From: CAJWOS01 sp964502005
GTDB taxonomy: Bacteria; Myxococcota_A; UBA796; UBA2385
DNA: 64,000 nt
Reading direction: 5' to 3'
NCBI GenBank assembly: GCA_964502005.1
Contig: CAZCUX010000021.1
Span: 1-64,000 of the forward strand
The notes beneath the pieces are model-generated. The model saw only the letters and a list, made by a program, of their open reading frames with translations. It made no database searches and was not told the origin of the DNA. The translations under genes were made by a program, and so were the position numbers. Positions 9,560 to 18,489 of this stretch are shown here, in pieces; the stretch's first letter is position 1; each line of letters starts with the position of its first letter.

Positions 9560-10824
9560 CCGAGGATTCCCAACAAAGGTTCGGTGCCGGCGATGTGCTC
9601 TGCGGGGTCGATGTCTGCGAGGGCCAACAGCGCAGCGCCCACGGCTTCTGCGGACAGCACATGGCCGCCTTCGGTTGGCTCGCCGGTGTCGAGGTCGACG
9701 AGTTCGCCGACATACGAATCGGTGAAGCCGCCAACGACGCGGTCGGTGGTGAGGTTGGGTCCGGCCAACATGAGGCTCGTATACGGCCAGTGGTCCTTGC
9801 CATTGGTGCCGTTGAGCGCGGGCGTGCGGCCCATCTCGGACTGCACCACGACGATGGTTTCGTCGGCGAGGGTGGTGCCCACCGTGCCGGGCGTGGTGTG
9901 GAGGAGGTCCATCAGGTGGGACAGACCGTCGAAAAGCGATGCAAACAGCGTACTCTGGGTGTCATCGTTGTTTGCGTGCGTGTCCCAGCCGAGTCCGCCG
10001 GCCGCAAATCCGGGGAAGCCGAGGGACACGCAGCGAGACAATTGGTTGGCGAGGGCGTCCACGGCGACGTCGGCTTGGGTCGCGAGGTCGGCGGCGGTCG
10101 TAAAGTCCATCACATAGCGGAAGTCTTTGAGGCCGCGTGCCTTTTCGAGTGCCTCGGCGTTTGCCTGTCCAAGTGCGCGGTCGAGCTGCGAGCGACCGGA
10201 TGTTGCGCGGGCCGCCGCGCGACGGGAGAGGTAGGCGTCGATGGTGTCTTCGTAACGGCGGGGAAGCTCGGTGACGGGGCGGTCTGCTTGGCTGCGAATG
10301 GCGCCGGAGAGCAATGCTTCGAGTTGTCCGGCGCCACCGGTTCGGGCGACGGCGGTTCCGAGGTCGCCGGGAAAGCTCGGCCCATCGAGGACCAAGTGGG
10401 GAATGGTGGTCTGGTTGGCCTGCTGGTGGGCGATAAGGGTGGCGAAATCGGGCTTGAATCCAGAGGTGTCACCGGTCAGTGTGACCATGGTACAAATTTC
10501 GTGCGCAATTGCGCGAACCTGAACGCCATTGATGAACAATAGCTCCGAGTGCCATGTGTCTATAAATCTTGACACAGACGGACGATTGGGGTGTGCTACA
10601 TATTTGATGCCGCCTGCGGTCGCTTCTTCGGCGTCGCCCTCCATCGCGACATCCCGATTTCGAAACGCAGGAACAAACACGCGGGTGGGGTCCCAGCCAC
10701 CGTTGTTGAATACGAACAAGAACTTGAGGTCTTGTGCAGACACGCTCGCGCGGCTCGTGCGGGGAACTCCCAGCAGCCCGGCTGCGGCGGTCGCTTGCAA
10801 CAGTTGGCGTCGATTGAACGACAT
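9556..10824 (-). CDS. DUF1501 family exported protein
   Basis: A 422-aa protein of the DUF1501 (sulfatase/alkaline-phosphatase-superfamily-like) type. The N-terminus has a twin-arginine signal (FNRRQLLQATAAAGLLG), so it is probably exported folded. Family hallmarks are present: FLFVFNNGGWDPT near the start, GGLGWDTHANN in the middle, and SEMGRTP followed by GKDHWPYT. A GGAGG sits about seven bases before the ATG. It follows the PSCyt2-like gene by 18 bases and overlaps the CxxCH lipoprotein by four. DUF1501 proteins are regularly encoded beside PSCyt2 proteins; no function is established. The length matches the family. Confidence 0.92.
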   Translation of the reverse strand: MSFNRRQLLQATAAAGLLGVPRTSRASVSAQDLKFLFVFNNGGWDPTRVFVPAFRNRDVAMEGDAEEATAGGIKYVAHPNRPSVSRFIDTWHSELLFINGVQVRAIAHEICTMVTLTGDTSGFKPDFATLIAHQQANQTTIPHLVLDGPSFPGDLGTAVARTGGAGQLEALLSGAIRSQADRPVTELPRRYEDTIDAYLSRRAAARATSGRSQLDRALGQANAEALEKARGLKDFRYVMDFTTAADLATQADVAVDALANQLSRCVSLGFPGFAAGGLGWDTHANNDDTQSTLFASLFDGLSHLMDLLHTTPGTVGTTLADETIVVVQSEMGRTPALNGTNGKDHWPYTSLMLAGPNLTTDRVVGGFTDSYVGELVDLDTGEPTEGGHVLSAEAVGAALLALADIDPAEHIAGTEPLLGILG

Positions 10825-10842
10825 CGTGCCTCCGCGGTGGGC

Positions 10843-12489
10843 TTAGTAGAGCAAAAAGTCAGGGTCACGCAGCAATGCGACCAACAGGCCCGCCCAGGCT
10901 GCGGGAGGGCTGCCGTCGATGTCGAGAAGCGCGGCGTAGAGGTCGAGATTGGCGGCGACCTCCGGGCCGTCGGGAGCAATCGTGCGACCAAATATCGCCT
11001 TGTGGAGTGCGACGATTTGCGCGACCGAACCGTCGGGATTGCTTGCGGGTGTGTCGTTGAGGTCGATTTCCGCAAACAAGTCGGAATGTCCCTCCGCGAT
11101 GGCTTGTTCGACGGCGTAGACGCCGGCAAGCTCGGCAAGGCGCTCTTGTACCAACACAATCGTTGCATTGGGTGACCGCGCGGAACGGTTGACGGTAACG
11201 CCGTCGGCCCCTCCTGCGAGGGTCCGAAGGCCAACCAGGTCGTTCGATAGCATATCTGCGCCTTGGTAGGTCCATTGGTAGCCGGTGAGCGCGGCGACCT
11301 GGCTGACGAGCTGGTCGGGTGTGACCATTTTGACCGGGACCGCTCCTGCGTCGTCTGCCGCTTCTACGTCCGCGCTGCGGTAGCGCGGGTCTTGGACAAT
11401 CGAACGAAACAGCGCGCGCATCCGGAGCCCGTCCTGCAAGAACGCTTCGCGATGGGCTGTGAGTGCGTCCATATCGCTGGGTTCGACTTCTCGTCGCAAT
11501 AGGCCTTCGAATACCTGCTCTACGGCACAGGTGGGAAACCGTGGGTCGGACGCAATCTGGCGTCCAAGGTCGGCGAGCGAGGTCCCCGGCTGGCCGTAAT
11601 AAGCGGGGGACGTGCCGAGAACGTCCGCCCACAAGCGTTCTCGCTCGGGGTGGTAGCTGGACGCTTCGAGGTAAGAATCCTCTGCGTAGTTCCAGAATCC
11701 AAAAAAATACGCGGCCAGGGGGTCGAGGCTGATGTGGCAGTTTGCGCAGTCTGGATTGTTTGCGATTGCGTCCTCAACAGCGTCTTGGTCGAGTAGGTCT
11801 ACGTTCCGGTCGAAGGTAATCGGGCGCACGAGGTAGTCGTTGCACAATAGAATTCGGCTAACTTGGTTTGCGCGCTTCCGGTTTGCATTGGAGGCCGTCG
11901 AACCATACCTCCACCACATGCCGTTGGTGGACAGCACTCCCGCTGCAGGGCGACCATCTTGGTACCGCGCGGGCGCCCATCCCGGCCCCGAATAGTCGAG
12001 GTTCCAGGCGTTTGCATTGGATTCGTTGGCCATCGTCCAATCGACCGTCACGATGTCGGTCCATGGGCGGTCTTCGGCGGCAACGCGCGCGACAAGGCGA
12101 ATGGGCTCTTCTCCCACGGCACGCGCGAACGCAACTTCATCGTCTTCGCCAAAGTCTGCTGCACGCAGCAAGAATGCATCGGCGCGCGTGAGGTAGACCT
12201 CCGCATATAGCTGTTGGACGCGCTCTTCGAAGCGAGGGTCGTGCAGAAAGTCCTCGGTAAGCTCCGCCAAGCGGCTGGGGTCGGCAGCCAGCGTTTCCAA
12301 CTCCGCAGGAGTGGGGCGAACGCCGCGCAAGTCGAGAGACAGACGGCTCAAGAGGCGCGCGTCGTCCATGACGGGCAGGGCTGCTACGGTTGCTTCGGCG
12401 GTGTCTGCGGCGCTCTTGGTGGTAGACGCGCTTCCGCATGCCGACAACGCGGCGCCGAAGGCAAGAAGGATGCCGTTACGCGGGGGCAT
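10843..12489 (-). CDS. PSCyt2/DUF1549-like exported lipoprotein with CxxCH
   Basis: A 548-aa predicted lipoprotein (lipobox LSAC at about residues 15-18). Residues about 44-105 match the PSCyt2/DUF1549 start pattern (RLSLDLRGVRPTPAELE). A central CANCHISLDP motif resembles the haem-type or metal-binding cysteines seen in DUF1588/DUF1592-type proteins. The C-terminal part (VSQVAALTGYQ, then LLVALLRDPDFLLY) resembles the terminal repeat of that superfamily. The ATG at 12489 has a GAGG upstream. It is the second gene of the five-gene operon, 6 bases after the first. The exact Pfam partition needs a profile search; the relationship to the PSCyt2/DUF1501 system is strong. Confidence 0.85.
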   Translation of the reverse strand: MPPRNGILLAFGAALSACGSASTTKSAADTAEATVAALPVMDDARLLSRLSLDLRGVRPTPAELETLAADPSRLAELTEDFLHDPRFEERVQQLYAEVYLTRADAFLLRAADFGEDDEVAFARAVGEEPIRLVARVAAEDRPWTDIVTVDWTMANESNANAWNLDYSGPGWAPARYQDGRPAAGVLSTNGMWWRYGSTASNANRKRANQVSRILLCNDYLVRPITFDRNVDLLDQDAVEDAIANNPDCANCHISLDPLAAYFFGFWNYAEDSYLEASSYHPERERLWADVLGTSPAYYGQPGTSLADLGRQIASDPRFPTCAVEQVFEGLLRREVEPSDMDALTAHREAFLQDGLRMRALFRSIVQDPRYRSADVEAADDAGAVPVKMVTPDQLVSQVAALTGYQWTYQGADMLSNDLVGLRTLAGGADGVTVNRSARSPNATIVLVQERLAELAGVYAVEQAIAEGHSDLFAEIDLNDTPASNPDGSVAQIVALHKAIFGRTIAPDGPEVAANLDLYAALLDIDGSPPAAWAGLLVALLRDPDFLLY

Positions 12490-12495
12490 GCGACC

Positions 12496-13443
12496 TCACA
12501 ATCCAAGAAGGGGGGAAAAGTCGCCGCACACTTGGCCGACTTCGATGTCGTCGCCGTCGTAGACGGTCCCGCAGCCATCACACGCGCCCTCGGTTGACCA
12601 ATCTTCTGGGTCGACGTCGAAGCGCACCGTCCACCAAACCCCTTCGGGCGTGCGGAGGTCCATTGTGCCTGCGGGCTCTTCGGCACATGGATACCCAATA
12701 TTGGTGCTTGCGAGCAAGAGCTGGTCGACGTCGGCAGCGTAGGCCCCCTGCGCATTGGTGCCGCCGATGGCGCCCGCAATGACGGCATACGCCGCGCCGG
12801 TGCCGCCGAGGGTGGGATTCCACGCGCGGTATTGGCCAATGCTGGGTTGAATGTCTGTCGCGAGCCAAGAATCTGGTGGGGCTTCATCGGCCTGGAATGA
12901 ACCTTGGAATGCCTCCGAGACAATCTGCCAGCCGTCGTCGCGTTCGGTCCACGACTGCTGGACGTAGCCGCCGATATGAAACGTCGCGCCAGACGCGGCG
13001 CGAACCGTGCCCGCACCGCTGACATAGCGGGTGTCCCATACGTTGCCTTCTTCATCGACGGTATAGCCCTCGACTGCCGCCGTGAAGGCGTACCCGTCAA
13101 ACCAAACACCCGACGTGGTGGTGCATGACGCGTACCAAAACACATAGCCATCCTGCTCATACCACGCCGGACAGCCGCCCTCCGCCGCCTCCATCGCTTC
13201 GTCGTATGCAACGAAGATGGGGTCGCCTTGGAGCGCGGTCAATGCTTCGACGACAGACTGAAGGGCCGCTGTGGCATCGGATTCATCGTAGACGTGGGTC
13301 ACGGAATCTTCCAATGTGGGTGCGTATTCCGACGGAAGGGACGTGGTTGTGCTGGTGTCAGTCGTTTCAACGGCTGGTTCGGGTTTTGGACCCGTTGCGT
13401 TGCATGCGGAGAGGGCAACCAAGCTGATGAAGTGGCGAAACAT
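12496..13443 (-). CDS. Cys-motif lipoprotein, first gene of the DUF1501 operon
   Basis: A 315-aa predicted lipoprotein (MFRHFISLVALSAC). It is a paralogue of the 8238-9188 protein. Shared landmarks are CPAWYEQDG, C-T-T-T-SG with WFDGYAF, PCAEEPAG, GACDGCGTVYDG and VCGDFSPLL. A Thr/Pro/Glu-rich linker follows the lipobox. The ATG at 13443 is chosen because it opens a clean signal peptide; the frame extends 49 codons further upstream without a signal. It sits 6 bases before the PSCyt2-like gene. I do not recognise the family. Two diverged copies bracketing the operon suggest duplication within it. Confidence 0.78.
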   Translation of the reverse strand: MFRHFISLVALSACNATGPKPEPAVETTDTSTTTSLPSEYAPTLEDSVTHVYDESDATAALQSVVEALTALQGDPIFVAYDEAMEAAEGGCPAWYEQDGYVFWYASCTTTSGVWFDGYAFTAAVEGYTVDEEGNVWDTRYVSGAGTVRAASGATFHIGGYVQQSWTERDDGWQIVSEAFQGSFQADEAPPDSWLATDIQPSIGQYRAWNPTLGGTGAAYAVIAGAIGGTNAQGAYAADVDQLLLASTNIGYPCAEEPAGTMDLRTPEGVWWTVRFDVDPEDWSTEGACDGCGTVYDGDDIEVGQVCGDFSPLLGL

Positions 13444-13669
13444 AGTTTGTCCAGTGCGAGGATAACCGAGCTTACCTGTTGTTATTGCCCGATGGGGGGG
13501 AAAGGGTGCAAGGCTTTTTTGACGCAGAATGGCTATTTCGATGACCTGCGACGGTTCAGCGGCGGTCGGCCGTGCGCCGGAGCACACCATGTCGGGCGAC
13601 GCCTTCGTATTCCTTGCGTCCGGCGACGCCGTTGGCAGCGGTATGCGTTACAATCCAGTGGGAGGCCAA

Positions 13670-14311
13670 ATGCATCTGGAGACCTGGAAACGCGCACAGA
13701 ACCTGCAAGTGGCAAGCATTCAAGAGGGTGCATTCGTCGGACGCCTGGACGATTTTGTGTTTGATCTCGAGACCCACCGTATCTACGGTTGGCGTCTAAA
13801 GGGAACCGGGGTGTTCGGGCGCGCTGGCGGGGTTTCGGCGGAGGACCTCCTCCTCGTGGGGCGGGATGTTGCCCTCATCCGCACGGACGCCGCGGTGGAG
13901 TGGTCCAATGCGCGCGTGGGTCTCGTGGACGGTCGCTCGTGGGCCAGCGGCTATCGAGGCACGCAGGCGGTTTCGCGGCGCGGGCGTTCGCTGGGCGCGG
14001 TACAGGATTTCGTCATCGACCGCCAAGGCAACCAAGTCACCGGCCTGCTCCTGCATGGCGGACTGCTGCTCCCTCTCGATGGGCGCGTGAGCACAGGCCC
14101 CGCCGCGGTTATCGCGATGAGTGAAGACATCGTGGTCGAAATGCCCGAAGACGAAGGCGGGGAGCAGCGGGTCGATTGGTGGAACCGCTTGGCATCCGCC
14201 ATCGGGGTCAGGCGGGGCGCCGCAATCGAGGAAAACGACACCATCGACGTTACCGATGCCGCTACCGTGCTCTTGGAAGATTTGGCACCACCGCCGGACG
14301 AAGAACCGTAG
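13670..14311 (+). CDS. tandem PRC-barrel domain protein
   Basis: A 213-aa acidic soluble protein containing two PRC-barrel-like units: residues about 8-75 (GAFVGRLDDFVFDLE, YGWRLKG) and about 95-165 (GRSLGAVQDFVIDR, GLLLHGG). The C-terminal quarter is acidic and probably flexible. PRC barrels occur in RimM, in photosynthetic reaction centre subunit H and in many uncharacterised sporulation or stress proteins. The specific role here is unknown. The ATG at 13670 has GGGAGG five bases upstream. The longer frame from 13529 has neither a ribosome site nor extra domain content. The gene is divergent from the DUF1501 operon. Confidence 0.85.
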   Translation: MHLETWKRAQNLQVASIQEGAFVGRLDDFVFDLETHRIYGWRLKGTGVFGRAGGVSAEDLLLVGRDVALIRTDAAVEWSNARVGLVDGRSWASGYRGTQAVSRRGRSLGAVQDFVIDRQGNQVTGLLLHGGLLLPLDGRVSTGPAAVIAMSEDIVVEMPEDEGGEQRVDWWNRLASAIGVRRGAAIEENDTIDVTDAATVLLEDLAPPPDEEP

Positions 14312-14491
14312 TCGGAAGCGGGGCGTTTGGTGCCTTCGTCGGGTGCGGGCTGTTTTCCGCAGCATCGGGCGTTAGCGGAAGCGATTGTGCGCGGGGCGAC
14401 CATGCCCGCCCCCGATGCTTGGGAGGCGCTGCGCGGCCTTGGGCGGGGCGGGGTGCCGCTATGGGCGACCCCACAGCCCGCCGTAGCGGCA

Positions 14492-17400
14492 TCAGGTGTC
14501 GCTTGCGCGGCGTCGACGCAGGCCGAAGAAGGACAAGCCCGCCAATAGGCTCGCCAGGAGGCCGTTTGCGGAGGCGGTGTCGTCCGTGGTGCTACACGAA
14601 CAGCCACCCTTTCCGCCCGTAAATGTGCCATCCGCGACGCTCGCTTGGTCTGCGCGGTGCTCGTCACCTTGACCGGGATTGTCGAAGTCGTCGCTCGGGT
14701 CGTTGGGGTCGGTGCCGCGATTGACCTCCGCTTTGTCGGGGATGCCGCCGTCGTCGGAGTCGGGGTTTTTGGGGTCGGTGTGGTGCCGATTGACCTCGTC
14801 GCCGTCGTTTAGGCCGTCGTTGTCGGAGTCATCGTCGAGCGGGTCGCAGTGGTGGCGATGGACTTCGTCGCCATCCGTCAGACCGTCGTCGTCGGTGTCT
14901 TCGTCGTTGGGGTCGGTGCCCTCTTCGATTTCGTCGCCGTCGTCGAGGTCATCGTCGTCGGAGTCGCGGTCGCGGGGGTCGCAGTGGTAGGTGTGGACCT
15001 CATCGCCGTCGGAGAGGCCGTCGTCGTCGGAATCGGGGTCGAGCGGGTCGGTGCCGTACTCCGTCTCTTCTTCGCCATCTTCGAGGCCATCGTCGTCGGT
15101 GTCGCGGTCGGTGCCGTCGGTGCCGATGCCGTCTTCGTATCCGTCATCGAGACCGTCACCATCGGTGTCCTCGAGCGTTGGGTCGGTGCCAGTGGTGTCG
15201 ACCTCATAGCCGTCGTCGAGCCCATCATTGTCGGTGTCGGCGTCGTGGGGGTCGGTGCCCCAATCGTGAACTTCGTCACCATCTTCGAGGCCGTCACCAT
15301 CAGAGTCGTCGTCGTTCGGGTCGGTATGCTCGACGATAACCTCGTCATAGTCGGACAAACCGTCGCCATCGGTGTCGCTATCGTAGGGGTCGGTGTGCCA
15401 AGTGTCGGTTTCGGCGCGGTCGGTCAAGCCGTCGCGGTCGGAGTCAGCGAGGTCATCGGAGGGGTCCGTGGGGTCGGTGCCGTCGGTGAGCACTTCGTCG
15501 CCATCGGAGCGACCGCCGCCATCGGTGTCGGGGTCGCGGGGGTCGGTGCCCCAGTCGAAGACTTCGGAGCCGTCGGAGAGGCCGTCGCTGTCGGTGTCGC
15601 TGTCGAGCGGGTCGGTGAAGGTGCCGAAAACTTCGGTGAGGTCGGTCAAGCCGTCGTCATCGGTGTCGGCGTCGCCGGGGTCGGTGCCGAGCGTGACTTC
15701 GTCGCCATCTTCGAGGCCGTCGCCGTCGGTGTCGGGGTCGAGGGGGTCGGTCCCCAAGGTGACTTCATCGCCGTCGTCAAGGCCATCGTGGTCCGTGTCG
15801 GAGGTGTGGATGTCTGTGCCGAGAGCGATTTCGTCCTCGTCCAGAACGCCGTCGTGGTCGCTGTCCGCGCCGCCGTCTACGGTATCGCAGTCCTGGTCGA
15901 TGCCATCGAGGTCGATTTCGACCGCGCCGGGGTGAATGCTGGCCAGGAGGTCGTTGCAGTCCAATCCACCGTAAATGTCGCTGTCGTAGCCGTCTCCATC
16001 GGCGTCGTAGTCGGAGCCGCCGGAGCAATCGGTGTCGATGCCATCGTACCAAGATTCGGCGAGGGTGGACGCGATGGAGGCGTTTCGGTCGTCGCAGTCG
16101 CCGCCGCCGAACGCGCTGTGGTCGTCACCGTCGTGGTCGGCGTCATAGTCCGAATCGCCGGCGCAATCGCTGTCGATGCCGTCGTACCAAGTCTCGGTGG
16201 CCCCGCTATACACCGTGGCGGAGCGGTCGTTGCAGTCGAGACCGCCATACGAAGAGCTGTCTTGACCGTCGCGGTCGGCATCGTAGTCCGAGTTGCCTGC
16301 GCAATCCGCGTCGACGCCGTCGTACCAAACGTCTGTTGCGCCGACGTGGATGGATGCGTTTGCGTCGTTGCAGTCGGTCCCGCCGTAAGCGACAGCGGAT
16401 GTACCGTCGGAGTCAGCGTCGTAGTCGTTGTTTCCTGCACAGTCTGCGTCGATTCCGTCGTACCAAACATCCGTTGCGCCGACGTGAATCGACGCGTTGG
16501 TGTCGTTGCAATCGGTGCCGCCGAAAGATGCGTGGTCATGGCCGTCGCCATCGGCGTCGTAGTCGGAACCACCGGAGCAGTCTGCGTCAACGCCGTCGTA
16601 CCAAGTCTCGGTTGCGCCGGAGCGGATGCTCGCGTTGGTGTCGTCGCAGTCCGTGCCCCCATAGGTCGCGCTGTCTTCGCCGTCGCGGTCGGCGTCGTAG
16701 TCGGAGCCGCCCGAGCAGTCGGCGTCGATGCCATCGTACCAAACGTCGGTTGCGCCGACATAAATCGCGGCATTGGCGTCGTTGCAGTCCGTTCCACCGT
16801 AGGCCGATGCGCGGAATCCGTCGCTATCTGCGTCGTAGTCGTCGTTTCCAGCACAATCGGCGTCGATGCCATCGTACCAAGTGTCGGGCGCCCCCACATA
16901 GGTGGTGGCCTTGGTGTCGTCGCAGTCGGTGCCGCCGAATGCCATGTGGCGGAATCCGTCGCCATCCGCGTCGTAGTCGTCGTTTCCAGCGCAGTCGTCG
17001 TCAATCCCGTCGTACCAAACATCGGTGGCGCCGGGATGGGTGTGGTCATCGGTGTCGTCGCAGTCGGTGCCACCATAGGCAGCGGAGCGGTAGCCGTCCT
17101 CGTCGGCGTCGTAGTCGTCGTTGCCTTTGCAGTCTTTGTCGATACCGTCGTACCAAATGTCCGTAGCGCCGGGGTTGATGGTTGCGTCGGAGTCGTTGCA
17201 GTCGATGCCGCCATAGCGGTCGGACTCGTAGCCGTCGCGGTCGGCATCGTAATCGCTGCGGTCATCGCAGTTTTGGTCAACGCCGTCGTACCAGATTTCC
17301 GAAGCGAGGGGGTTTACGGTGTTGTCCGTATCGTTGCAGTCGTTGCCGCCACACTCGTCATCGAGCCAGTTGTCTTGGTCTACGTCGCAAACAGAGGAGT

Positions 17401-18268
17401 ACGAGCCGGAGAACGCGCCGTAGGTGGGGTCCATCATGTCATGCAGAATCTCTGCGACACCGACGGAGTGAGAGCCTGCACCGACCAAGAAGTTGAAGGT
17501 TCGGGCTTCTCCTGCCGGAATGGTGCCGACGTCCATCATGATGTGAATTGTGCGGTCGGAGTATGCGCCACCGGGGTCGGTGTAGGTGGCGAGGGGGTCG
17601 GTGTCCCAGCTTCCGGTCCCGACCCATTGGTCGGCGGAGTCGGTGATGGCGTAGGCCAGCGTCGAATCGAACGCGTATCCACCGGAGCCGACAAAGTCGG
17701 GCACAGAATCGCGGGTATCGAGGTTCTGCACGTCATTGTAGGTGGGCGCGCGGCCCCAAGGAAGCTCGGGGTTGGCATCGACGGCGTGCATGACGTAGAC
17801 GTCGCTGACGGCGGTGCTGCCCGTGTTGTAGACCTCGAAGCTCACGACCCAGCCACGGTTGCGGTTCGTGATGGTGCCGCCCGATGTATAGTACAATGCG
17901 GACCACGCCTCTTCGTGCTTGACAACTTCGAGCTGGCCAGCTTCGTAGACAAATGTGGCGTAGTCGCCGCCCGCGACGACGTCCAATACGGAGAAGTCGC
18001 AAACGCCGTCGCCGTCGTTCGCTTCGAAGGTGGAGGTGGTTCCTCCACTGGTGTATTCGACCGTAAGTTGTTGCCATGGCCCGTTTGCGCCGACCATGTC
18101 TGTCCAGCCGAGACTTGGGTCGAGAATCCACAGACCGCCGGTGGAGTCGCCCCAGGTGCCACAAGTGCCGTACATCACCGCATAGTCGGTGCCGCTCACT
18201 GCGGTTCCAGCCGCGGCAGGGCGGGAAATTCCCAGCAATACAAGGAGGGAGAATGCGGTGCGCTTCAT
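14492..18268 (-). CDS. giant Asp-rich metal-binding repeat surface protein, MYXO-CTERM-like tail
   Basis: A 1258-aa secreted protein. Residues 1-20 are a signal peptide (MKRTAFSLLVLLGISRPAAA). Residues about 21-293 are a unique beta-rich domain. Residues about 294-800 hold 11 MopE-type repeats of 46 aa (DYDADxDG, GGTDCxD, WYDGIDxDC). Residues about 800-1215 hold 17 thrombospondin-type-3-like repeats (DxDxDGLxDGDEV, GTDP). The end has GCSCST, a hydrophobic helix (LLASLLAGLSFFGL) and RRRR, which is the tripartite MYXO-CTERM architecture. The Asp ladders should bind calcium or copper-like cations. The ATG at 18268 starts the signal peptide; frame continues 22 codons upstream without value. Probably anchored on the cell surface. 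A long opposing open frame is an artefact of the repeat codons. Confidence 0.92.
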   Translation of the reverse strand: MKRTAFSLLVLLGISRPAAAGTAVSGTDYAVMYGTCGTWGDSTGGLWILDPSLGWTDMVGANGPWQQLTVEYTSGGTTSTFEANDGDGVCDFSVLDVVAGGDYATFVYEAGQLEVVKHEEAWSALYYTSGGTITNRNRGWVVSFEVYNTGSTAVSDVYVMHAVDANPELPWGRAPTYNDVQNLDTRDSVPDFVGSGGYAFDSTLAYAITDSADQWVGTGSWDTDPLATYTDPGGAYSDRTIHIMMDVGTIPAGEARTFNFLVGAGSHSVGVAEILHDMMDPTYGAFSGSYSSVCDVDQDNWLDDECGGNDCNDTDNTVNPLASEIWYDGVDQNCDDRSDYDADRDGYESDRYGGIDCNDSDATINPGATDIWYDGIDKDCKGNDDYDADEDGYRSAAYGGTDCDDTDDHTHPGATDVWYDGIDDDCAGNDDYDADGDGFRHMAFGGTDCDDTKATTYVGAPDTWYDGIDADCAGNDDYDADSDGFRASAYGGTDCNDANAAIYVGATDVWYDGIDADCSGGSDYDADRDGEDSATYGGTDCDDTNASIRSGATETWYDGVDADCSGGSDYDADGDGHDHASFGGTDCNDTNASIHVGATDVWYDGIDADCAGNNDYDADSDGTSAVAYGGTDCNDANASIHVGATDVWYDGVDADCAGNSDYDADRDGQDSSSYGGLDCNDRSATVYSGATETWYDGIDSDCAGDSDYDADHDGDDHSAFGGGDCDDRNASIASTLAESWYDGIDTDCSGGSDYDADGDGYDSDIYGGLDCNDLLASIHPGAVEIDLDGIDQDCDTVDGGADSDHDGVLDEDEIALGTDIHTSDTDHDGLDDGDEVTLGTDPLDPDTDGDGLEDGDEVTLGTDPGDADTDDDGLTDLTEVFGTFTDPLDSDTDSDGLSDGSEVFDWGTDPRDPDTDGGGRSDGDEVLTDGTDPTDPSDDLADSDRDGLTDRAETDTWHTDPYDSDTDGDGLSDYDEVIVEHTDPNDDDSDGDGLEDGDEVHDWGTDPHDADTDNDGLDDGYEVDTTGTDPTLEDTDGDGLDDGYEDGIGTDGTDRDTDDDGLEDGEEETEYGTDPLDPDSDDDGLSDGDEVHTYHCDPRDRDSDDDDLDDGDEIEEGTDPNDEDTDDDGLTDGDEVHRHHCDPLDDDSDNDGLNDGDEVNRHHTDPKNPDSDDGGIPDKAEVNRGTDPNDPSDDFDNPGQGDEHRADQASVADGTFTGGKGGCSCSTTDDTASANGLLASLLAGLSFFGLRRRRASDT
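14660..15870 (-). repeat. about 17 thrombospondin-type-3-like Asp-rich coding repeats
   Basis: In-frame repeats of about 23-26 aa (DxDxDGLxDGDEV then GTDP or HTDP) occupying the C-terminal third of the protein at 14492-18268. The pattern matches calcium-binding type-3 repeats common in Myxococcota surface proteins. At DNA level the unit is dominated by GTC/GTCGTC-type triplets on the plus strand. Confidence 0.88.
15871..17389 (-). repeat. 11 x 138-bp MopE-type coding repeats
   Basis: In-frame tandem repeats inside the gene at 14492-18268. Each encodes 46 aa with an Asp ladder, a GG-x-DC-x-D core and a WYDG-[IV]-D-x-[DN]-C end. The first and last copies are the most diverged (the last lacks WYDG), and the central copies are near-identical at protein level. 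Boundaries are counted from the protein and are approximate by a few bases. Confidence 0.9.
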
Positions 18269-18489
18269 GGAATGTCCGGGGCGGTTCGTTTCGTCGAAGA
18301 GGGTACCGCATTCCAACTGGAACAAAGGTTGCACTTCGATGTCAGCGTAACGCCCATTGCGTGAAACCGGCGACGTAATCGCGTGATGAGAGGATTTTCG
18401 GGGCGAACAGTGCCCATGGTGTCGTTCGCAGGCTACCCTGTCCTCGGCGGGCCAATGGCTCGAAGAATCGTGCTGCGTTGGAGCATGGA

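Noticed and set aside
14327..14548. A 73-codon plus-strand frame after the PRC-barrel gene.
   Set aside because: It has a TTG start without a ribosome site, low-complexity content and overlaps the end of the repeat-protein gene.
14849..18364. A 1171-codon open frame on the plus strand opposite the repeat protein.
   Set aside because: It is the mirror of Asp-rich codons (GAC/GAT read as GTC/ATC), giving a Val/Gly/Ala-only product without domains. The minus-strand protein has a signal peptide, repeats and a sorting tail.
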